Origin: Palsa-504 sp963739135
GTDB lineage: Bacteria > Actinomycetota > Actinomycetes > Streptosporangiales > Streptosporangiaceae
Assembly (NCBI GenBank): GCA_963739135.1
Contig: CAVTZG010000021.1
Span: forward strand, 786,949 to 850,948
Direction: 5' to 3'
DNA length: 64,000 nucleotides
The first letter of the stretch is position 1. Each line of letters begins with the position of its first letter. Under the pieces are notes generated by a model. It worked only from the letters and a program-made list of their open reading frames with translations, had not been told where the DNA came from and ran no database searches. Positions 1 to 7,688 of this stretch are shown here, one piece after another. Both the position numbers and the translations under genes were made by a program.

Positions 1-92
1 TCGATACCCACACCAACCAGGTCATCATCATCGTGTCCCTGGTCCTGGGCTTCTGGCTGATTGGGAACAGCATCTACTACATCGTCACCTAG
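1..92 (+). CDS. 3' end of a membrane protein (partial)
   Basis: The reading frame is open from the window edge to a TAG at 90-92. It encodes about 29 residues, mostly one hydrophobic segment (VIIIVSLVLGFWLIGNSIYY) that ends three residues before the stop. This is the last transmembrane helix of a membrane protein whose body lies to the left of the window. The family cannot be named from so short a piece. Confidence 0.5.
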   Translation, partial: DTHTNQVIIIVSLVLGFWLIGNSIYYIVT

Positions 93-288
93 CGGTGCGT
101 TTACGGAGAGTACACCTGCCTTCTCCGTGCTCGAATTACCGGGGATCAGGCGAGTCTCCCTCTGCATCGAGTGAACGACCGGCGCCGCGCGTGCTGGTGG
201 GTCCCCTGGGGGTGATGCCGTGCGGCCGGCGGGCGCGCAAGGGTGGAATCCGGCGGGTTGTCTGCTGCCCGAGTGCCCGGCGGGGTGA

Positions 289-476
289 CTCGGGATGGAC
301 ATCGGCCGCGATAACGGCCTGGTCGTCGACCGCGCATACGAAGACCAGGCCCCCTATGCCTTCACCGGAACCGTGAAAAGGTCGTGTTCGACCTCAAGCC
401 AGCCACCCACCAAGACGAACAGGCCCTGCACGAACACGCTGAGGTGCAAGCCGTCGGCCACGGAGCCGCCGGCTGA
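289..476 (+). pseudogene. Arylsulfatase C-terminal fragment, frameshifted
   Basis: The piece reads DIGRDNGLVVDRAY, then PYAFTGTVK, and after a single-base deletion near 378 continues KVVFDLKPATHQDEQALHEH to a TGA at 474-476. This matches the extreme C-terminus of bacterial arylsulfatases, where an IGRDNG-type stretch is followed by FxFTGxIxKVVFDL. A stop at 286-288 closes the frame just upstream, so the catalytic part is missing. It is one of five or so unrelated remnants between 93 and 1500. Confidence 0.6.
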
Positions 477-497
477 CAGTCACAGAGTTCGGGAGGC

Positions 498-645
498 GTG
501 AACGCTTCGTCGCACTCGTTCGCTGTCGTGCAGCTCCGCGGGGTTGGCCCGGACCTCGGTCTTGTTCTTGCCATAGACCTTCTTGCGCCGTCGCTGCCCG
601 TCAGGGCCGGCCTTGAGGCTGACCATCCCACGCCAGCGGCCCGGA
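498..645 (-). pseudogene. Tyrosine recombinase N-terminal fragment
   Basis: The translated piece GRWRGMVSLKAGPDGQRRRK followed by KVYGKNKTEVRANPAELHD is the N-terminal arm-binding region of phage-type integrases, which typically read GRWxxxVxLGxDGKRxRKxxYGKTKxEVxxKLxEL. The core-binding and catalytic domains are absent and the sequence loses resemblance after about 45 residues. It is a relic of an integrated element, next to an apparent IS110 remnant. Confidence 0.55.
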
Positions 646-649
646 CAGT

Positions 650-805
650 GCGGATGCGTCTCAGGGTCGCGGCGCTCCCCATGGACCCAACGATGCGCGG
701 GGCAGCCGAGTCCGTGGTAGGGGTTCCGGTGGCCAGGACCTGCCGGATAATGACCAAGATGGCACGGAGCGCGACGATGATCTCTTGGTTCTTGGCCGCA
801 GTGCT
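650..805 (-). pseudogene. Possible IS110-family transposase C-terminal fragment
   Basis: In two adjoining minus-strand frames the sequence reads AAKNQEIIVALRAILVIIRQ, then VLATGTPYHGLG and ERRDPET. IS110-type transposases end with a similar pattern: an ALAHxxLVIIWHxLATGxPYxDLG stretch, then RxDPE. The match is short and crosses a frame change, so the call is tentative. Nothing of the N-terminal DEDD domain is visible. Confidence 0.35.
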
Positions 806-957
806 GCGGGAGCCGCCGGATGTCATCAATTGTCGGTGGTCTCGCGATTTGAGGTACCCCTCGTGCCGGGCCGCCCAGGCAGCCTCTGTCAGGACGGGTT
901 CGAGGTCCGGCCATCGAATCATCGCACCCCCCCATCTGCTGGCTTGCGGCCGCGCTC

Positions 958-1133
958 TTGATGGCGCTGCGGCCGCGGGTTCGCAGTCCCTCGCCGCTGA
1001 TACCGCGGAAGAGCAGCGGAAGCAGTCCCGCAGTGCCGGTCCAGCCGGTCTGGTGACTCGCCCCGATGTCGGCTCCGTTGTCGCTGTGGAAGTACTCATA
1101 GAACAGCAACAGGGCATCCTTGGCATCGTCGGT
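958..1133 (-). pseudogene. GH63-like glucosidase C-terminal fragment
   Basis: The minus strand reads DDAKDALLLFYEYFHSDNG followed by ADIGASHQTGWTGTAGLLPL. The LFYEYFHGDxGxGxGASHQTGWTxLVA pattern closes the (alpha/alpha)6 barrel of GH63-like and trehalase-like glucosidases. The preceding several hundred residues are missing. A GH65 C-terminal fragment and an arylsulfatase fragment elsewhere in the window suggest that several carbohydrate-active genes have been lost here. Confidence 0.6.
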
Positions 1134-1191
1134 GCACGGCGAGCAGCGCCCGGCAGGCCGTCGGTCTCATCCGTGGCAGGCATGCTGCCGG

Positions 1192-1400
1192 CCTGAAGCT
1201 GCTGACTGCCGAGCAGGTCAAGATAATCGCCGATACACTACAGGTCCCGGTCGGCGTCGACGGCGAGTTGGTTCTGCTGCCGACTCCGGTGACCTGCACG
1301 ATCTCCCGGGCGCGCTCCGCGTCTGGGTGCCACGAGACCGGCCAGGCGTCCCCCGGCCGAAATTCCCGGTGAACTGGGCCAGGCTACGGCACCTCGTAGG
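1192..1400 (+). pseudogene. Diacylglycerol-kinase-like C-terminal fragment, frameshifted
   Basis: The first frame reads LLTAEQVKIIADTLQVPVGV and then DGELVLLPTPVTCTI. After a shift near 1307 it continues as PGALRVWVPRDRPGVP. This is the C-terminal sandwich of YegS/BmrU-type lipid kinases, in which the VGVDGE turn is followed by PxxxxIxPGALRVxVP. The catalytic GGDG domain is missing. A complete member of the same family lies at 54549-55502. Confidence 0.55.
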
Positions 1401-1519
1401 CGTCTCGGAACAGCCCCCACTACACCGGCCTGACGACGTAAATCGGTGTCCAACCGGGACCGCCCTGCCTGAGCGCAGGGACACCGCGTCCGGGTCATCG
1501 CATTGACAGGAGGAGTGAC

Positions 1520-2389
1520 ATGGCCGCGAAGAAAAGGGACAAGCACGAGAAGCAGGACGCGGAGGCCCAGGCGCTGTCGCCCACAGCGGGTTCGGAGGCC
1601 GAGGCAGGGCCGCCCCCGAAGATGAAGCGCAAGGAGTACGAGCGCCAGATGAGGGTCCTGCACGGTGAGCTGGTGGCAATGCAGGAGTGGGTGAAGGAGT
1701 CCGGGGCCAAGATCTGCATCGTGTTCGAGGGCCGGGACACCGCCGGGAAGGGAGGTACGATCAAGCGGATCACCGAACGGGTCAGCCCGCGGGTGTTCCG
1801 GGTGGTGGCCCTGCCGACCCCGACCGAGCGGGAGAAGTCCCAGATGTACGTGCAGCGGTACGTCGCGCACTTCCCGGCGGCCGGGGAGGTGGTGATCTTC
1901 GACCGCAGCTGGTACAACCGGGCCGGTGTCGAGCGGGTGATGGGCTTTTGCACGCCGGAGGAGACCGAGCGGTTCCTGCGGCTGGCGCCGGCCTGGGAGA
2001 AGGCCATGACCGACTCGGGGATCCTGCTGCTGAAGTACTGGCTGGAGGTCAGCCCCGGTGAGCAGACCCGCCGGCTGGAGAGCCGCATCGACGACCCGCG
2101 GAAGATCTGGAAGCTGTCGGCCATGGACCTGAAGTCCTACAGCCGCTGGTATGACTACTCCCGGGCCAGGGACGCGATGTTCGCCGCGACCGACACCGCG
2201 TGGGCGCCCTGGTACATCGCCGGCGCCGACGATAAAAAGCGCGCCCGGCTCAACATCATCAGCCACCTGCTGAGCCAGGTCCCCTACAAGCCGCTGGCCC
2301 ACCGCGACATCACGCTGCCCAAGCGGCAGATAGCCGGCAGCTACGTGGAACCGGACCTGCCCTTGCGATACATCCCAACACCATTCTAG
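1520..2389 (+). CDS. ppk2: Polyphosphate kinase 2 (PPK2)
   Basis: PPK2 enzymes transfer phosphate between polyphosphate and nucleoside diphosphates, so this cytoplasmic enzyme probably regenerates or consumes NTPs during energy stress. The protein has 289 residues, normal for a single-domain class I PPK2. A charged, low-complexity N-terminus of about 35 residues is followed by the P-loop GRDTAGKGG (about residues 74-82), the lid region, and the Walker B motif DRSWYNR (about 130-136). The ATG at 1520 follows AGGAGTGAC, a good ribosome binding site. No partner gene is evident: upstream are gene remnants and downstream is a truncated sigma factor 45 bp away. Class I activity (ADP to ATP) is inferred from the family, not proven. 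Confidence 0.95.
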   Translation: MAAKKRDKHEKQDAEAQALSPTAGSEAEAGPPPKMKRKEYERQMRVLHGELVAMQEWVKESGAKICIVFEGRDTAGKGGTIKRITERVSPRVFRVVALPTPTEREKSQMYVQRYVAHFPAAGEVVIFDRSWYNRAGVERVMGFCTPEETERFLRLAPAWEKAMTDSGILLLKYWLEVSPGEQTRRLESRIDDPRKIWKLSAMDLKSYSRWYDYSRARDAMFAATDTAWAPWYIAGADDKKRARLNIISHLLSQVPYKPLAHRDITLPKRQIAGSYVEPDLPLRYIPTPF

Positions 2390-2434
2390 ACGACCGACGG
2401 GAAAGAATTTTGAGCGTCACACCTGAAGCCGGGA

Positions 2435-2758
2435 ATGGCAGTAACCGCGGACGACGTATGGGCCGAAGATGTGCTCCGGCTATATGCTACGAGCCTGTAT
2501 CCGGCGGCCCTCCGGATAACCGGTAATGCTCCAGACGCCGAGGACCTCGTCCAGGAGACATTTGCGAAGGCGCTTGCAGCTTCGGGACGGTTCCAGCCAG
2601 GCACGAACCTGAACGCGTGGCTGCGCCGCATTATGACTAACACGTTCATTAGCGGCTATCGGAAGAGGCGAACCGAACTGCATTTCTTGAAGTCGTGCCC
2701 GCACCGGCCACGGTACCGGCTTCGCGCCGAACTCGGCAGCTACGCATCTCGAGGCTAA
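2435..2758 (+). pseudogene. ECF sigma factor, region 2 only (truncated)
   Basis: The first 80 residues are a clear ECF sigma region 2: AALRITGNAPDAEDLVQETF contacts core RNA polymerase, and FQPGTNLNAWLRRIMTNTFI followed by YRKRRTE recognises the -10 element. The FxPGTNLxAWL pattern is that of the SigR/SigH oxidative-stress group. After about residue 82 the sequence becomes unrelated, and region 4, which binds the -35 element, is absent. At 107 residues it is about half the usual length. It should not initiate transcription alone, although it could still bind core polymerase. No anti-sigma gene is adjacent. Confidence 0.7.
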
Positions 2759-2794
2759 GTAAACCTTTGACAGTGAAACGAAAAGGGGAAGCCC

Positions 2795-3421
2795 GTGGGG
2801 ACCTGGTGGGTAAGCATGCGATCGCCGGGTGAGCTCCGGTCCTTCGATCCTTTCCGCATCGCCGACCTGGAATACCGGATGTGGGTGGCCTACTACCTGC
2901 GCCGCTGGACCCACATGCTGGCGGCTTCGGTCAGGTTGCTCCGGCTTGGCTTCGGCACTGACTTGCCACGGCTCCTGCAGGGCGCCTGGCTGACGCTGCG
3001 CGCCGTCCGGTTGTGGGCGCCGTTTCCCGATAATGACCCTGACGGTGCCCAGGCCTGCATGCGCGAGCTTTACGCTCTGGTCAGGCACCGCTTCGGCGAG
3101 CCCGCGGACCCGGCGCGAGCAGCCAGCCTCGAGATCGACTGGTGGCGGGCGCACCGGCAGCGCCAGTATGCGCCTGATCCCGCGGAAACAGGCGACGAAC
3201 TGGTCGACTCGGTGACCCGCTTGTACTGCTACCTCTTCGGCGAGCCTGAGGTCGTAGTCAGGCCAGCCGCCGTGCACCGGGTGCGGGCGATGGATCTGTC
3301 CGATCAGTGGGTCCGGGAGGGTTGCCTGCCCGACAGCCCGCTGCTCCCGCTGGAGCACGCCGCGCTGGTCCGCGCTTATGCCGCGCTGCTCGCCGCCGTC
3401 CACCGTGAGGAACCGCGATGA
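2795..3421 (+). CDS. Conserved hypothetical protein, 208 aa
   Basis: I do not recognise a named family. The protein is soluble and rich in Arg, Leu and Trp. A helical N-terminal part (FDPFRIADLEYRMWVAYYLR) leads into alpha-helical segments with YALVRHRFG, LEIDWWRAHR and LVDSVTRLYCYLFG. This layout resembles uncharacterised actinobacterial proteins of about 200 residues that begin with a DPxxxAxLExxMWxAYY stretch. The GTG at 2795 follows AAGGGGAAGCCC and is the best-supported start, though an ATG 21 bp downstream is also possible. A small frame overlaps its stop codon by ATGA. Codon use matches the neighbours. Confidence 0.6.
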   Translation: MGTWWVSMRSPGELRSFDPFRIADLEYRMWVAYYLRRWTHMLAASVRLLRLGFGTDLPRLLQGAWLTLRAVRLWAPFPDNDPDGAQACMRELYALVRHRFGEPADPARAASLEIDWWRAHRQRQYAPDPAETGDELVDSVTRLYCYLFGEPEVVVRPAAVHRVRAMDLSDQWVREGCLPDSPLLPLEHAALVRAYAALLAAVHREEPR

Positions 3422-3531
3422 GCAGCCAGCGGACCCTCGCCTATGCGCTGCGGCGCACCAGGCAGCGGGCCGGTGTAACGGGCGATCACAGCGATGCATT
3501 CGATCACTGCGATGCATTATGGTCGGCGTAG
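3418..3531 (+). CDS. Small ORF coupled to the preceding gene (37 aa)
   Basis: The ATG at 3418 overlaps the TGA of the upstream gene (ATGA), a classic coupling arrangement. The first 20 residues are basic (MSSQRTLAYALRRTRQRAGV), but the rest is encoded by an 18-bp tandem repeat and ends at 3531. It is probably the stump of a longer gene cut by insertion or deletion. No function can be assigned. Confidence 0.25.
   Translation: MSSQRTLAYALRRTRQRAGVTGDHSDAFDHCDALWSA
3483..3518. repeat. Two tandem 18-bp direct repeats
   Basis: Units 3483-3500 (CGATCACAGCGATGCATT) and 3501-3518 (CGATCACTGCGATGCATT) differ at one base. Each contains the palindromes GATC and ATGCAT. They sit 27 bp before an ATG at 3545 that leads only into transposase debris. 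They could be an operator or a scar of a duplication. Confidence 0.6.
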
Positions 3532-3634
3532 ACGAGAGGGGCTCATGAGTGATCTGCCCCGTCATGCTGTTGCCCACCGCGGGCAGTCCCGCACTGGATT
3601 TCTCCCGGTCCCCTACAGGCTTCAAGCTCGGCGA

Positions 3635-3946
3635 TCAGACGGCGGGTTTCTCGTTCGAGGTCCAGCGGCGGTCGAAGTAGCCGATGCAAGACGAGGCCGC
3701 CGAGCCGATGGCGGTGAACACTGCGTCGAACGCCGCGGTGAACTTCGTATCCCGGTCCCAGATCAGGAACTTCAGGCTGTCTGCGCTGCCCTCGAGGTCC
3801 AACAACAGGTTACGGGCCCGCTGGGTCACCCACGCGCCGGTGGGGTGGGCGGTGATCCCGACCAGGTGCACGCGCCGGGTGCCGTGTTCGACGAAGGACG
3901 CCGCTGAGCCGGACGCGCTGAGGTATTCGACACGGCTGGACATTGC
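3635..3946 (-). pseudogene. Integrase-core (rve) transposase fragment
   Basis: The piece has the RNase-H-fold core of IS481/IS3-type transposases: FVEHGTRRVHLVGITAHPTG followed by WVTQRARNLLLDLEGSADSL and IWDRDTKFTAAFDAVF, where the second catalytic Asp lies in DRD. The N-terminal helix-turn-helix part and the C-terminal Glu-containing part are both missing. It is closely related to the intact transposase at 46227-47315, which has the same HGTRRIRILGATEHP and RDASFTTAFDAVF blocks. Confidence 0.75.
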
Positions 3947-4162
3947 TCTCTACCCGAAGCGAATCAGGCCCGTGAATGGACACCCCACGCGGGCCTCTCC
4001 GAGGCAGCAACGGCGCTCGCCGCCCTGACGGGTGAACTCAATCCGCCGGCAATCCGGGGCGGTCCGGGCCAGCTTGCCATTGCCGGTGAGCGTCGCGGGC
4101 GTCTATCAAGGTCTTTGTCGACGCGACGGCCATCGCGGCAGGACCGGTGTCCCGGGTTGCTC

Positions 4163-5071
4163 TCACGCCCCGGTCTCGGCCCTGGCCGTCCTGCCGTGCA
4201 GAACCTGGTCGATGGCCGCGATGATGACCTGGGCTGACCCGTCGATGGCCTGTGCCACCGGGCTGGATGGGTTGCTGAGCTGGCTGGCGATCTGGGACGC
4301 CGACAAGCCGGCGAGTACCTGCGGGTTGTATTGCGCGCCCGCCAGGATGTACCGGTTGGCGATGTCGAGGAACGGGACCGCCCCGGACTGGTCGGCGCTG
4401 TTCACGTAGGGGGGCACGTCGAAGTTGTCGATGAGCTTAGTGTCCAGCGCGGTCTGGGCCTGCAGCGGGCGGCCGGCGTTGTCCGCCAGTTCGGTCGTCC
4501 GCAGCGTGAGGTCGGTACTCTGGTAGACGGCCGTCCGGAACGAGAGCGTGGCGGTGTTCGGGTACACGTCGGTGGCCGATGATGTCGTGGAGCCGAGGTG
4601 GCTCCAGGTGCCGAAATGGGACAGCGCGACGGTCAGCGACCAGCGTTCGGCCGCGCAGAACGGGCAGGATTCCTCGCCGACGAAGACGATCGCTGGCTTG
4701 CCGCCGATGGTCAGCGGCGGGCCGGACGTCTTGACCGTCTGCAGCGGGGTGATCTCCTGGCCGGGACTCATCCCGGTCAGGACGGCGGCCGGAACGGTGG
4801 TGACCTGCCGGACCACGACCGGGGACGCCGGCGATTCGCTGGCGACCGGGCGGGGCGGGGTAGCGGTCAGCTTGATCGTAACCAGTGTCACCACGACCGC
4901 CAGCACCGCACCGACCGCCGCGATCGCCGCTAGCAAACGCCGACGTGCTTCGGCGCGCTTGCGGGCGGCCTGTTCGGCAGCAATCCGCTCGCGGGCGCGC
5001 AGCTTGCCCTGCGGGCCTCGCCCCGGCTGGGCCGACCTGCCGCCCGCGCGGTCGTGACGGGTGTTTGCCAC
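4163..5071 (-). CDS. DUF929-type membrane-anchored thioredoxin-like protein
   Basis: The protein starts with a basic cytoplasmic stretch (GKLRARERIAAEQAARKRAE), then one membrane anchor (LLAAIAAVGAVLAVVVTLVT), then an extracytoplasmic domain. That domain includes VFVGEESCPFCAAERWSL, a CxxC site like that of thioredoxin-fold proteins, and the rest matches the DUF929 pattern. A redox or disulfide role outside the membrane is inferred, not shown. I chose the GTG at 5071 because AGAAGGA lies about 9 bp upstream and homology begins there, although the frame stays open upstream into the hydrolase gene. A BlaI-type dyad at 5128-5146 lies 57 bp before this start and suggests its own regulated promoter. 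Confidence 0.8.
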   Translation of the reverse strand: MANTRHDRAGGRSAQPGRGPQGKLRARERIAAEQAARKRAEARRRLLAAIAAVGAVLAVVVTLVTIKLTATPPRPVASESPASPVVVRQVTTVPAAVLTGMSPGQEITPLQTVKTSGPPLTIGGKPAIVFVGEESCPFCAAERWSLTVALSHFGTWSHLGSTTSSATDVYPNTATLSFRTAVYQSTDLTLRTTELADNAGRPLQAQTALDTKLIDNFDVPPYVNSADQSGAVPFLDIANRYILAGAQYNPQVLAGLSASQIASQLSNPSSPVAQAIDGSAQVIIAAIDQVLHGRTARAETGA

Positions 5072-5999
5072 CTGATCTGTCCTTCTTCCGGTTACATCGC
5101 CGGGGCCCGCCGCACGTTGGCCCCGTCGTACTAACACGGATAGGACTGACGAGCTGTTCACGTCGCGGCCGGCTGAGTGATCGGTGATCCGGTCTTCGGC
5201 CAGGAACGCCACGATCGCGTCGGCGACGGCCGCGGGGGCTCGCCTGGGCAGGTGATGACCCGCGCCCTCGACGAGCTGGAGGCGAGCATCCGGCAGGGCC
5301 CGGGTCAGCCGTCGGGCGGTTTCGAAGGGAACCACGGTGTCCTTGGGGTCGGCGAGCACGAGCACCGGTACCCGGACCGACGCGATGGCGCGCTCCAGCT
5401 CGCCGAGCTCGCGCAGCAGGGCACGTTGCTCGGCGAGGAAGGTGCGCCACAGCGGCCGGCGTCCGTAGCCCGCATGGCCCCAGACCTGCCAGTTGACGTG
5501 TTCGTCCGGGCGCAGCGGGCGGCCCCGCCGCCGGGCGATCCCAGCCAGCCGGGCCCGGGCCATCCACGGCGTCAGCTGCCACGCCACCTGCGCGCACAGC
5601 CGGCCTGTGCCGGGTGCGGCGAGCAGCCGGTCCCAGCCGGTCACGCATCCCGGGCCGACGCTCGCGAGCAGGACCACCGCCGCTACCCGGCCAGGTGCCC
5701 GGCTCGCTGCCGATAGCGCCACCCCGCCGCCGTAGGAGTGCCCCACGAGCACCGCGCGCGTCACGCAACGTGAGTCCAGGTCGTCGAGGACGGCGCGGGC
5801 ATTCGCGGCGAAGCCGCCGGGCGGAAGCCGACTGGAGCCGTAGCCCGGCCGGTCGGCTGCGACGGCGTGGAGCGGGGCGGGCAGCCGCCCGGCGACCAGC
5901 TGCCAGTCGGCGGGCGAGCCCGGCTGCCCGTGCAGCAGCACCAGCTCGTGCGGGCTCAGCCCGGCTGGCCGGTAAGTGGCTGGCGTGTCAGCGGCCATG
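5072..5999 (-). CDS. Alpha/beta hydrolase, reading frame open into the DUF929 gene
   Basis: This is an alpha/beta-hydrolase fold enzyme. It shows the oxyanion region HELVLLHGQPGSPADW, the nucleophile elbow LVGHSYGGGVAL (Ser of GHSYG), an acid in VLADPKDTVVPF and the catalytic His in VEGAGHHLPRRAP. The substrate is unknown. The ATG at 5999 is the likely start. No stop codon follows: the frame continues through the BlaI dyad and the DUF929 start, and closes only at 4163. Upstream, the same frame is open into the flippase gene. Family length is reached near 5180, so either the native stop was lost or a fusion protein is made. Confidence 0.75.
5128..5146. promoter_or_regulatory. BlaI-type operator upstream of the DUF929 gene
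   Basis: The sequence GTACTAACACGGATAGGAC has one good TACTA half-site and a weaker opposite half (ATAGGAC), with the same 6-bp spacing as three other sites in the block. It lies 57 bp upstream of the GTG at 5071. It is the weakest of the four copies. Confidence 0.55.
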
Positions 6000-7035
6000 G
6001 CGGTGTCCTGTTCCTGGGTGGTACGTCCGGGACCGCGCCTGGCCCGCGGATGCCGCAGCCAGAACACGACCAGCCATCCGGCCAGGGCGACCAGCCAGGA
6101 ACTGGCGAGGCGGTAGAGCAGCGCCGCGGCCAGGGCCTGGCGGGCACCCAGCCCGGCCGCTATCAGGGCCAGGCTGAGCGATCCCTCAGCGACTCCCAGC
6201 CCGCCGGGCGTGATGTTGAGGCTCTGCGCGGCGATGCCCGAACCGTAGACCAGCAGAAGATCGTGCCATGGGACGGCGGCGCCCGTGGCGCGGATGCTCA
6301 CCGCCAGGACCGCCGCGTCGGCCAGCCGTTGGCTAGGGCCAGGCCGGTCGCCGTCATCCATCCGGACGGGGGAAGCTGGAGCGAACCCAGTCGCTGCGCC
6401 CAGGCCCGGATGGTCTGGCCGGGATCGGCGGCAGGCCGCAGTAGCATCAGGGATCCCTGCCGGAGCATCCATCCGGCCGGCCGCTCGAGCGCGGCGCGCA
6501 GCCGCGGGCGGCGCATGGCCACGACCGCCCCGACGAAGATTGCTGCGGCGAGCGCACCGACGGGCACCGTGACCGCTGTGACCAGGATGTTCCCTGACGC
6601 CAGCCCGCCGCCAACCACGATGAGGGCCGCCGCGGCCGAGGAGATCACCCCGCCGGCCAGCAGCGACCAGCCGGCCAGCGGGGCATCCGCGCCCTGCCGG
6701 GTGAAGCGACGGAATGTGAAGGCCGTGGCCAGGGCGGGTCTGGCGAGCGGAACCGAGACCGACACTGCGTTGGCCGCGTAGGCGGTGGCCAGCATCGGCC
6801 GGATGCCTATGCTGGCGCCGCCGGCCGCGAGCAGCCTGCGCAGCATGATCGCGAAGGCGGCCATGGACGCGGTTTCAAGCAGCAGAGCGGCGGGGATCCA
6901 GAGCCAGTCCAGATGAGCAAGCACCGTAAACGACGCCGCTAGCACAGTCCGTTCGGTCACCCCGGCCGCGGCCACCGCCGCCAGTGCGGTGCCGGCGGCC
7001 GCCAGCCCGGCTAGGTGCTTGCTCCTGCGTCTCAT
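6000..7035 (-). pseudogene. UPF0104/YbhN-like membrane flippase, frameshifted
   Basis: The translation shows seven to eight hydrophobic helices. They include VTERTVLAASFTVLAHLDWL, the loop FRRFTRQGADAPLAGWSLL, and a C-terminal block LNITPGGLGVAEGSLSLAL. The PGGxGxxEG signature is diagnostic of the lysylphosphatidylglycerol-synthetase membrane domain (UPF0104). These proteins are thought to move lipid-linked molecules across the membrane. The ATG at 7035 starts one frame; near 6328 a missing base (AACGGCTGGCC where AACTGGCTGGCC is expected) shifts it to the frame that leads into the hydrolase. A sequencing error is possible, because both halves are otherwise well preserved. Confidence 0.75.
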
Positions 7036-7128
7036 GTCTACCTGTCCTAGGCCTTTGCGGTTCCGGAGTCCCGGCCGCTGGCACCGTCCCCATGGAAGGG
7101 AGCCAGCAGACCGGGACGCGTGGCCGCC

Positions 7129-7659
7129 TCAGTAGCCGTAACCGTTTCCGGACGAAGCGGCTGGGGCCGTGCCCGCCGCTGTCGAGGACCCGGTGATCGG
7201 CGTGAGGCCCGTGGTGGCCACGAAGAAACCCTGCACTCCTTGGCCGGTCACCTGGCCGGCCTGGTCGTCGGCGAAGGTGTACAGCAGGTGCCCGTTGTAG
7301 GCGACCTGGTCGCCGTGGGCATCCATGACCGCGGCGAGCTTGCCGGTCAGCCCGGTGGCATCGGGTGTGGTGGATGTCAGCGGCGGCCACAGCGTCGCCA
7401 GCCCGCCGGTGACGGCCGAGCTCGCCGCCGTGTCGTTGAGGTAGTAGTACAGCGGCAGGCCCTGGCTGTTGACCAGGATGGTTTCGGTCTTGCCCGCGAT
7501 GGTCGCCTGCGCGGTGCGCACGGTCGCCGCGGCGGGCTGGCTAGCAGCGGGTTGGCTGCTGGCATGCGAGGTAGTCGCCGCGGCGGCAGTGATACCGCCG
7601 CCGATGGCGGCCGCTGCGGCCAGGCTGACGCTGGCGATGATGATTCTTGGGTGTCGCAT
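7129..7659 (-). CDS. Secreted repeat protein (COG4315-like)
   Basis: A signal peptide (MRHPRIIIASVSLAAAAAIG, Ala-rich) is followed by a Ser/Ala linker and a domain with ILVNSQGLPLYYYLNDTAAS, ATLWPPLTS, and DQVAYNGHLLYTFADD then GVQGFFVATTG. The two halves of the domain (G-LYYYxxD and G-LYTFADD) are the paired secreted-repeat motif common in actinobacterial and proteobacterial envelope proteins of unknown function. It has 176 residues and no lipobox Cys, so it is probably released or loosely cell-wall associated. The strongest BlaI-type operator of the region lies 34-52 bp upstream of its ATG at 7659, so it is a likely BlaI target. Confidence 0.8.
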   Translation of the reverse strand: MRHPRIIIASVSLAAAAAIGGGITAAAATTSHASSQPAASQPAAATVRTAQATIAGKTETILVNSQGLPLYYYLNDTAASSAVTGGLATLWPPLTSTTPDATGLTGKLAAVMDAHGDQVAYNGHLLYTFADDQAGQVTGQGVQGFFVATTGLTPITGSSTAAGTAPAASSGNGYGY

Positions 7660-7688
7660 GGTTTAGCTCCCTAGGTGGTGATGATGCA

